Source of the DNA: Streptosporangium sp. NBC_01756
GTDB lineage: Bacteria > Actinomycetota > Actinomycetes > Streptosporangiales > Streptosporangiaceae
DNA: 64,000 nucleotides
Assembly (NCBI RefSeq): GCF_035917975.1
Contig: NZ_CP109130.1
Span: 8,618,001-8,682,000 of the forward strand
Direction of reading: 5' to 3'
Positions 59,074 through 64,000 of the stretch are shown piece after piece. The notes under the pieces were generated by a model. The model searched no databases. It saw only the letters and a list, made by a program, of their open reading frames with translations, and had not been told where the DNA came from. Position 1 is the first letter of the stretch. Each line of letters begins with the position of its first letter. The translations under genes and the position numbers were made by a program.

Positions 59074-59816
59074 GTGTCGTGGAGCTGACCACCGCCGCGG
59101 ACGTGGCGGCCGCCTGCGATGACGACCCGCTGCTGGTGTGGGCGGCCCAGGGGATGCGCGACGGGATACGGGCGTGGACCCTGGGGGGTGCGGTGGCGGT
59201 GGCCAGCCCGGATCTGAACCGCCGCGACCGCCTGACGGTGCGCGGGAACCCGCGCGAGGTGACCCGGCTGGTACGGCTGGCGCTGCCGCAGGTGGGCCCG
59301 GAGTATCGGCTGCTGGGGGATCGGCCGCTGGTCGAAGAGCTGGCGGCGCGGATGGAACAGGTCCGGAAACCGAAGGTGTTCGCATGGATGGACACCGACC
59401 GGACACCGCCCGTCCCGGGAGACGGCGGCCAGACGGCGGCGGGGTGGCTGCAGGACGCCGACGGTGAGGTGGGCGCCCTGCTGGCGCGGGCGGCACCGTC
59501 GGCATGGGCGGTGCCGGGCCTGCCGCAGATCCGCCGCTGGGCGGGGCTGCGCGCCGGGGACGGGCAACTGGTGGCCACCGCCGCCGATGCCTGGTCGTGC
59601 CCGCGGGTGGGCTTCGTCGCCGGGGTCGCCACCGCCGCGGCCGCACGCGGCCGCGGGTACGGGCAGGCGGTGTGCCGGTTCGTCTTCGCGGCGCTGGCCG
59701 CCGAACACGGGCGGGTGGCGTTGATGGTCGACACCGACAACCATGCCGCGATCGGCGTCTACGGGCGGCTGGGCATGAGCGTGCGGCCGGTGGCCGCGGC
59801 GGCCGTGAGCCGGTGA
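59070..59816 (+). CDS. GNAT-family acetyltransferase
   Basis: 248 aa. The C-terminal half carries the acetyl-CoA loop (VGFVAGVATAAAARGRGYGQAVCRFVFAALAAEHGRVALMVDTDNHAAIGVYGRLGM), the FR47-like type; the N-terminal half (about 1-120) is a diverged second GNAT-like domain. GTG start overlapping the purB stop. The substrate is unknown; coupling to purB suggests a housekeeping role. Confidence 0.82.
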   Translation: MSVVELTTAADVAAACDDDPLLVWAAQGMRDGIRAWTLGGAVAVASPDLNRRDRLTVRGNPREVTRLVRLALPQVGPEYRLLGDRPLVEELAARMEQVRKPKVFAWMDTDRTPPVPGDGGQTAAGWLQDADGEVGALLARAAPSAWAVPGLPQIRRWAGLRAGDGQLVATAADAWSCPRVGFVAGVATAAAARGRGYGQAVCRFVFAALAAEHGRVALMVDTDNHAAIGVYGRLGMSVRPVAAAAVSR

Positions 59817-59887
59817 CCTCCCACCCCCGCCGGGTACCTCTCATCGGCGTCTTGCGCGGGTCGGCGCCGGCGCGAAGCGTCTTGCCG

Positions 59888-60014
59888 GTCACCGCCGTGT
59901 AAGTCACCGCCGTGTAAGTCACCGCCGTGTAAGTCACCGCCGTGTAAGTCACCGCCGTGTAAGTCACCGCCGTGTAAGTCACCGCCGTGTAAGTCACCGC
60001 CGTGTAAGTCACCG
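59888..60014. repeat. 15-bp tandem repeat, eight units
   Basis: GTCACCGCCGTGTAA repeated eight times without variation, then a partial seven-base copy. In one plus-strand frame each unit ends in TAA, so it cannot code in that frame; on the minus strand the units read as repeats such as TYTAV or GGDLH. It lies between the GNAT stop and the DUF4037 start. Confidence 0.95.
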
Positions 60015-60106
60015 TTCCCCCCGCCGGCGGCCCGCTCGTTCTGGTGACGCCGGCAAGGACGGAAAACCTGGTGCGCGGGGCGGGCACGCCCGGCACAGTG
60101 GATGAA

Positions 60107-61153
60107 ATGATGTCCAGTTTTGTGCCTGGTCTTGAGCTTTCGCGCGCCTTCTACGCGCAGGTCGTGCAGCCGCTGACCGCCGACGTCACACACAGCGCGG
60201 CACTGATCGGCGCCGGTTCGGAAGTGCTGGAGTTCGACACCGAACGCTCCACCGACCACGACTGGGGGCCCAGAGTGGTGCTGTTCGCCGCCCCCGAGAC
60301 GACCGGTCCGCTACGGGAGACCATCACCACCGGCCTGCCACCGACCTTCGGCGGCTACCCGACCACCTTCGGCGCCGGCCACGGGGTCGAAGTCGTCGAC
60401 GCCGCCGCCTGGTTCGACGACCGGCTCGGCTTCGATCCGCTGCGAGGAGTCACCACCTTGGACTGGCTGGCCACCCCCTGGCAGCGGCTGGCCGAGGTGA
60501 CGTGCGGTGAGGTCTTCCACGACGGACTGGGCGTGCTGCAGCAGGCCCGTTCGGCCGTCCGCTGGTATCCGGGCGACCTGTGGCGTTACATATTGGCCTG
60601 CCAATGGAGACGCCTGGCCCAGCTGGAGGCCTTCCCCGGCCGGTGCGGAGAAGTCGGCGACGATCTCGGCTCAGCCGTGCTGACAGCCGAACTGGCCCGC
60701 GACCTGATGCGCCTGGTCCTGCTGATGCGCCGCCGCTACCCGCCGTACGGCAAATGGCTCGGCAGCGCCTTCGCCCGCCTGACGGGCACGGCCGAACTGG
60801 GGGACGCCCTGACGGAGGCGGTCGCCGCGAAAGAATGGCGAGAACGGCAGCGCCAGCTGGGCCGCGCCTACGAACGGGTCGCCGCGCTGCACAACCGGCT
60901 GGGACTGACCGAACCGCTGCAGACCACGACCCGGGGCTTCTACGACCGGCCGTTCCAGGTGATCGGCGCGCAACGGTTCACCGACGCGCTCGGCGCCGCC
61001 ATCACCGATCCGCAGGTGCGGGCCCTGCCACCGACCGGCTCGGTCGACCAGTTCGGCGACTCCGCCGACCTGCTGACCTGCCCGCGACGGTGCCGGGCGG
61101 TGACGCGGGCCGTACTGGGGGAGCAGGCCACCGGCCTGCAGAGCGCGGCGTAG
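60107..61153 (+). CDS. DUF4037 protein (nucleotidyltransferase-like)
   Basis: About 348 aa. Family features: STDHDWGPRVVLF (the Asp pair of a polymerase-beta-like nucleotidyltransferase), TTLDWLATPWQRLAEVTCGEVFHDGLGVLQQARSAVRWYPGDLWRYILACQWRRLAQLEAFPGRCGEVGDDLGS and the helical domain RDLMRLVLLMRRRYPPYGKWLGSAFARL. The biological substrate is not known. Possible starts: GTG 60098, ATG 60107 or ATG 60110; none has a ribosome binding site. Confidence 0.82.
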   Translation: MMSSFVPGLELSRAFYAQVVQPLTADVTHSAALIGAGSEVLEFDTERSTDHDWGPRVVLFAAPETTGPLRETITTGLPPTFGGYPTTFGAGHGVEVVDAAAWFDDRLGFDPLRGVTTLDWLATPWQRLAEVTCGEVFHDGLGVLQQARSAVRWYPGDLWRYILACQWRRLAQLEAFPGRCGEVGDDLGSAVLTAELARDLMRLVLLMRRRYPPYGKWLGSAFARLTGTAELGDALTEAVAAKEWRERQRQLGRAYERVAALHNRLGLTEPLQTTTRGFYDRPFQVIGAQRFTDALGAAITDPQVRALPPTGSVDQFGDSADLLTCPRRCRAVTRAVLGEQATGLQSAA

Positions 61154-61191
61154 ACGGCGACGCTCCCGTGGGGCAGGCCAGGGCGGGCAGG

Positions 61192-61506
61192 TCAGGCGGT
61201 GACCGGCTCGCGGACGCCGCCCAGCATGCGCCGCTCGAACCACAACGAGGTGAACGGAGGCACCGCGCACGCCAGACCCAGCACGATCGTGCCCACACTC
61301 CAGCGACCCGCCCGCGCCGCGGCCAGCACCCCGACCACATACAGCACGAACAACAACCCGTGGATCGGACCGAAGACCTTCACCCCGAGGTCGCCCGCCT
61401 CCACGATGTACTTGAAGAACATGCCGACGAGCAGCCCCGCCCAGGAACACGCTTCGGCGATCGCCACGTAACGAAACAGACGCAGTGCGGTCGGCACAGC
61501 GGGCAC
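61192..61506 (-). CDS. DUF3817 membrane protein
   Basis: 104 aa, three helices: LRLFRYVAIAEACSWAGLLVGMFFKY, VFGPIHGLLFVLYVVGVLAAA and WSVGTIVLGLACAVPPFTSLWFERRM. The GPIHGLLF motif and the Trp/Glu-Arg-Arg end are typical of DUF3817. GTG start at 61506 with GAGGA just upstream. Converges with the DUF4037 gene. Confidence 0.85.
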   Translation of the reverse strand: MPAVPTALRLFRYVAIAEACSWAGLLVGMFFKYIVEAGDLGVKVFGPIHGLLFVLYVVGVLAAARAGRWSVGTIVLGLACAVPPFTSLWFERRMLGGVREPVTA

Positions 61507-62194
61507 CTCTCCTCGGATCCGGAAAACGCCTCCAGCCTAGAGGGCCCTGGGTATGCCCGGGGCCGGAGCCCTTCCCCGGCCCCGGAGGGCGACCGGCGGT
61601 CCCGCCACAGGAGCCGGGGGAGCGGTCAGGGCGGTGACCGTGAACGACGGCGTGCTGTCCATCGGGTCCGGGGCGCTCCCCCCCCGGATCCCGACACCAC
61701 GTGGACCCCCCTGGAGGATCACCACGAAAGGATCACCGCAGGGTGAGCACGCGCGAGCCGGCCATGGTGAGGGCACGATCTGATGCCGGGACTCACGGTC
61801 CGGGCGGGAGCGCTCACTTACCGGCGGCAACCAGGTGCCGAATCTGCCGGCGCGGCCGCTCCTGTGGCTCCCATTAGGCGAAGGTCAGGTCCGCAAGAGG
61901 AACGATCACGCACATAGGAGATGCGAGACAGCTTCTCGCTACCCGCCCCCGGCCACAGGCTGTTAGCCGCGTTAAACGTGCTTTGAGAGATCGGGCGTTG
62001 CCGGGTTGGCGCGTCAGATGCCAACGTGTCGGGGGACGTCGGGGGACAGCGAGCGGGCAATGCTGCCCGTCCATCACCGCGATGCGGCCGGCGCGGGCCA
62101 CGCAGTGCGCTTAAGCGACGCCCGCACCGGTTGCCCGTCGCGGCGGTCGATCGTTGACGTTCCCTGTCTCTTCCTGCCTTGAAGGAGTCTCGAC
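61507..62194. other. Intergenic region, nothing recognised
   Basis: 688 bp. Short frames are Pro/Arg/Gly-rich and unmatched. Between about 61640 and 61790 the plus strand reads without a clear family. The last 40 bp hold the start region of the alpha/beta hydrolase (GAAGGAG about 12 nt before the ATG). Confidence 0.5.
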
Positions 62195-63091
62195 ATGCCC
62201 CTACCAGAACAGGTCAGCTTCGCCGGTGATGCGGCAAAGCTCGCCGGTCACCTCTTTCTGCCCGATGACGCCGGTTCTGACGCCGCCCCTGTGCCGGGCG
62301 TCGTGGTCGCCGGGACTTGGACCAGCGTCAAGGAGCAGATGGCCGACCGGTACGCCGCGCAGTTGGCCCGGCGCGGCTTCGCGGCCCTGTCCTTTGACTT
62401 CACCGGGTACGGCGAATCGGCCGGTGAGCCGCGCGACGTCGAGTCGCCGGAGCAGAAGGTCCGAGATCTCCGGGCGGCGGCCGATTTCTTAACCGGGCAT
62501 CCGGCGGTGAACGCCTCACACCTGGGCGCATTGGGCGTGTGCGCCGGCGCGATCTACGTGAGCGCCTTCGCTGCCGAGGACGCGCGGGTGGAGTCGCTCG
62601 CCCTGGTGGCGCCGTGGCTGCACGACCGCCGTATCTGCGAGGAGAACTACGGCGGCCCGGAGGGCATCGAGGCGAAGAAGGCGGCGGCGGCCGAGGCCCG
62701 GCTCCGGTACGAGGAGACCGGAGAGGTCGCGTACGTGCCGGTGGTCAGCGGCAGCGACCCGGACGCGGCCATGCCCTTCGACATCGACTTCTACCTCAAC
62801 CCGCAGCGGGGCGGCATCCCGCAGTGGCCCAACCGGTTCGCTGTCATGGCCTGGACCGAGTGGCTGGACTTCGACGCCGTCGCGATCGCGCCGAAGGTGA
62901 CCGCGCCCGTGCTGCTCGTGCACAGCGAGGACGCCGCCATCCCGGACGGCGCCCGCCGCTTCCACGACAACCTCGCAGGACCCAAGCATTTCCTGTGGAC
63001 CGAGGGCACTCAGTTCGACTTCTACGACCAGTCACCCCAGGTCGGATTCGCCGCGGACGCGGCGGCCGAGCACTTCGCCCGCACACTGTGA
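62195..63091 (+). CDS. Alpha/beta hydrolase (dienelactone hydrolase/YcjY-like)
   Basis: 298 aa. Nucleophile elbow LGALGVCAGAIY: Gly-x-Cys-x-Gly, so the nucleophile is Cys as in dienelactone hydrolases, not Ser. GYGESAGEPRDVES is the oxyanion-side loop; LLVHSEDAAIPDGA carries the acid and …TQFDFYDQSPQV stands where the His would be, but I see Phe-Tyr there, so the triad may be incomplete. GAAGGAG precedes the ATG. Probably an operon with the NTF2-like and MFS genes. Confidence 0.8.
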   Translation: MPLPEQVSFAGDAAKLAGHLFLPDDAGSDAAPVPGVVVAGTWTSVKEQMADRYAAQLARRGFAALSFDFTGYGESAGEPRDVESPEQKVRDLRAAADFLTGHPAVNASHLGALGVCAGAIYVSAFAAEDARVESLALVAPWLHDRRICEENYGGPEGIEAKKAAAAEARLRYEETGEVAYVPVVSGSDPDAAMPFDIDFYLNPQRGGIPQWPNRFAVMAWTEWLDFDAVAIAPKVTAPVLLVHSEDAAIPDGARRFHDNLAGPKHFLWTEGTQFDFYDQSPQVGFAADAAAEHFARTL

Positions 63092-63145
63092 CATCCCCGT
63101 ACCCCAGATCACCCTTTCATCGTTGCGCTAGGAGCCCACTCCGCC

Positions 63146-63619
63146 ATGTCCGAATCCTTTGAGACCGCCGCGCCGTCCCCGTCCGACAAGATCGACATCG
63201 CTGAGACCTGCACCCGGATGGCGGTGTACGCCGACCGTCGTGAATGGACGCTCCTATGCGGTCTGTTCGCCGACAAAGTGCTCCTCGACTACACCAGCCT
63301 GGGCGGCGGCGAACCGGTCCGGCTCACGCCGCAGGAGATCGCCGACTCCTGGGCGGCGACGCTCGGTGGCTTCGACGCCACCCAGCACCTGATCGCCAAC
63401 CACCTCGTGCAGGTCGACGGGGACCGTGCCGTGTGCACCGCGTCGTTCCAGGCCACGCACCGCCTCGCCACCCCCCATGGGGCTCCGCTGTGGACGCTCG
63501 GCGGCGACTACCGCTGGGAGCTCACCCGCGTCGGCGGCCGCTGGCTGATCGGCTCGGTGGTGATGACGGCGACCTGGGGCGACGGCAACAAGGACCTGCC
63601 CGCCCAGGCGGCAGGCTGA
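63146..63619 (+). CDS. NTF2/SnoaL-like protein
   Basis: 157 aa: IAETCTRMAVYADRREWTLLCGLFADKVLLDYTSLGG is the SnoaL_4 start, followed by FDATQHLIANHLVQVDGDRAVCTASFQATH and YRWELTRVGGRWLIGSVVMTATWGDGN. Such proteins act as small isomerases, cyclases or binding partners. TAGGAG lies 12 nt before the ATG. Between the hydrolase and the MFS gene, in the same direction. Confidence 0.85.
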   Translation: MSESFETAAPSPSDKIDIAETCTRMAVYADRREWTLLCGLFADKVLLDYTSLGGGEPVRLTPQEIADSWAATLGGFDATQHLIANHLVQVDGDRAVCTASFQATHRLATPHGAPLWTLGGDYRWELTRVGGRWLIGSVVMTATWGDGNKDLPAQAAG

Positions 63620-63685
63620 CCGCACGCACCGCTCCGCCGGGCAGTCCCTGCCGCACACCTTTGAGAACGCCACTGGAGCATCCTG

Positions 63686-64000
63686 ATGCTGAAATCCCTC
63701 CTCACGTCCTCCCCAACCGCCGGCGTCGTGGCCGCCGGACCGCAGAGGTCTCGCGACGGATCTCCCGTGGTGCTGGGAGCCGCCCTGCTGGGCTTCTTCC
63801 TCATCTCGCTGGACGCGTTGATCGTCACCGTCGCGTTACCGGACATCGGCCGCAGCCTCGGCGGCGGCATGTCCGGCCTGCAGTGGGTGGTGGACGGATA
63901 CACGCTGATGTTCGCCGCCCTGATGCTCTCCGCGGGTGCCCTGTCCGACCGCGTCGGGGCCCGGCGGGCGTTCGGCGGCGGACTGGTGCTGTTCGCGCTG
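63686..64000 (+). CDS. MFS transporter (EmrB/QacA-like), cut by window end
   Basis: The ATG at 63686 has GGAG 7 nt upstream and opens a protein with VLGAALLGFFLISLDALIVTVALPDIGRSLGGGMSGLQWVVDGYTLMFAALMLSAGALSDRVGARRAF, the start of a 14-helix drug exporter (the LDxTIVNVALP motif reads LDALIVTVALP; GALSDRVGARR is the 2-3 loop). 105 codons are visible; the rest lies outside. Confidence 0.85.
   Translation, partial: MLKSLLTSSPTAGVVAAGPQRSRDGSPVVLGAALLGFFLISLDALIVTVALPDIGRSLGGGMSGLQWVVDGYTLMFAALMLSAGALSDRVGARRAFGGGLVLFAL

Noticed and set aside
59888..60014. CRISPR array
   Set aside because: The 15-bp units are directly adjacent without spacers and are not palindromic; this is a simple tandem repeat.

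Overview
The window is chromosomal DNA of a high-GC actinomycete. Codon third positions are strongly G/C. GTG and TTG starts are common, many genes overlap by 4 bp (ATGA or GTGA), and the regulator families (SARP/AfsR, SigK/RskA, ECF42, GlxA, actinomycete relaxase) are typical of the group. A Streptosporangiales-type genus is my best guess, but no rRNA or other marker is present to prove it. I saw no tRNA, rRNA or CRISPR array.

Layout. 0-5 kb: decayed genes (an aldo/keto reductase fragment, a DUF899 gene with in-frame stops), an isochorismatase-like gene and an MFS exporter divergent from a LysR regulator. 5.5-13 kb: a secreted DUF1838-like protein, then a SigK regulon: sigK-rskA on the plus strand, and DUF4331 / TPR / His-rich nickel-cobalt exporter genes on the minus strand. 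Both units have a matching CCAATCC-N15-(G/C)CGAA(T/G) promoter. 13-22.6 kb: TetR with a flavin monooxygenase, a DJ-1/PfpI protein, a GlxA regulator, HxlR with DoxX, a 947-aa SARP regulator, and a CMD protein with a small monooxygenase-like protein. 22.8-25.2 kb: a HTH-GAF-PP2C phosphatase and a small membrane protein.

25.2-33.3 kb is an accessory island. It holds a frameshifted zinc-finger gene, a frameshifted MobC-relaxase fusion with a 30-bp dyad beside it, and a 2.24-kb unit bounded by two perfect 66-bp inverted repeats that carries a Ser/Thr kinase-DUF4328 membrane protein. Beyond it come a G-quadruplex-type repeat, a HEPN-like protein, a methyltransferase, a MITE-like inverted repeat pair and a transposase fragment. 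33.3-35.5 kb: DinB, DGPF (YCII) and an ECF42-type sigma factor. 35.5-41.5 kb: a Tn3-family transposon with 85-bp ends, transposase, serine resolvase and a cargo pair (RibD/DHFR-like reductase plus TetR). It cuts off a SnoaL-like gene.

41.6-54.2 kb: a second flavin monooxygenase/TetR pair, TetR/SDR with twin operators, a membrane protein, a second GlxA regulator, and two tandem ABC exporters led by a 33-codon ORF with a strong ribosome binding site. One exporter is frameshifted. MFS, SDR and MarR genes follow. 54.3-64 kb is more housekeeping-like: an RND (HAE1-type) transporter, purB, a GNAT, a 15-bp x 8 tandem repeat, DUF4037, DUF3817, an alpha/beta hydrolase, an NTF2-like protein and the start of an EmrB-type MFS gene.

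The strongest candidate for something undescribed is the kinase unit inside perfect 66-bp inverted repeats, next to a relaxase and a dyad that could be its origin of transfer. Second is the short peptide gene in front of the ABC exporters. Three gene breaks (relaxase, zinc finger, ABC exporter) are single-base frameshifts, so sequencing error must be excluded before they are called decay.
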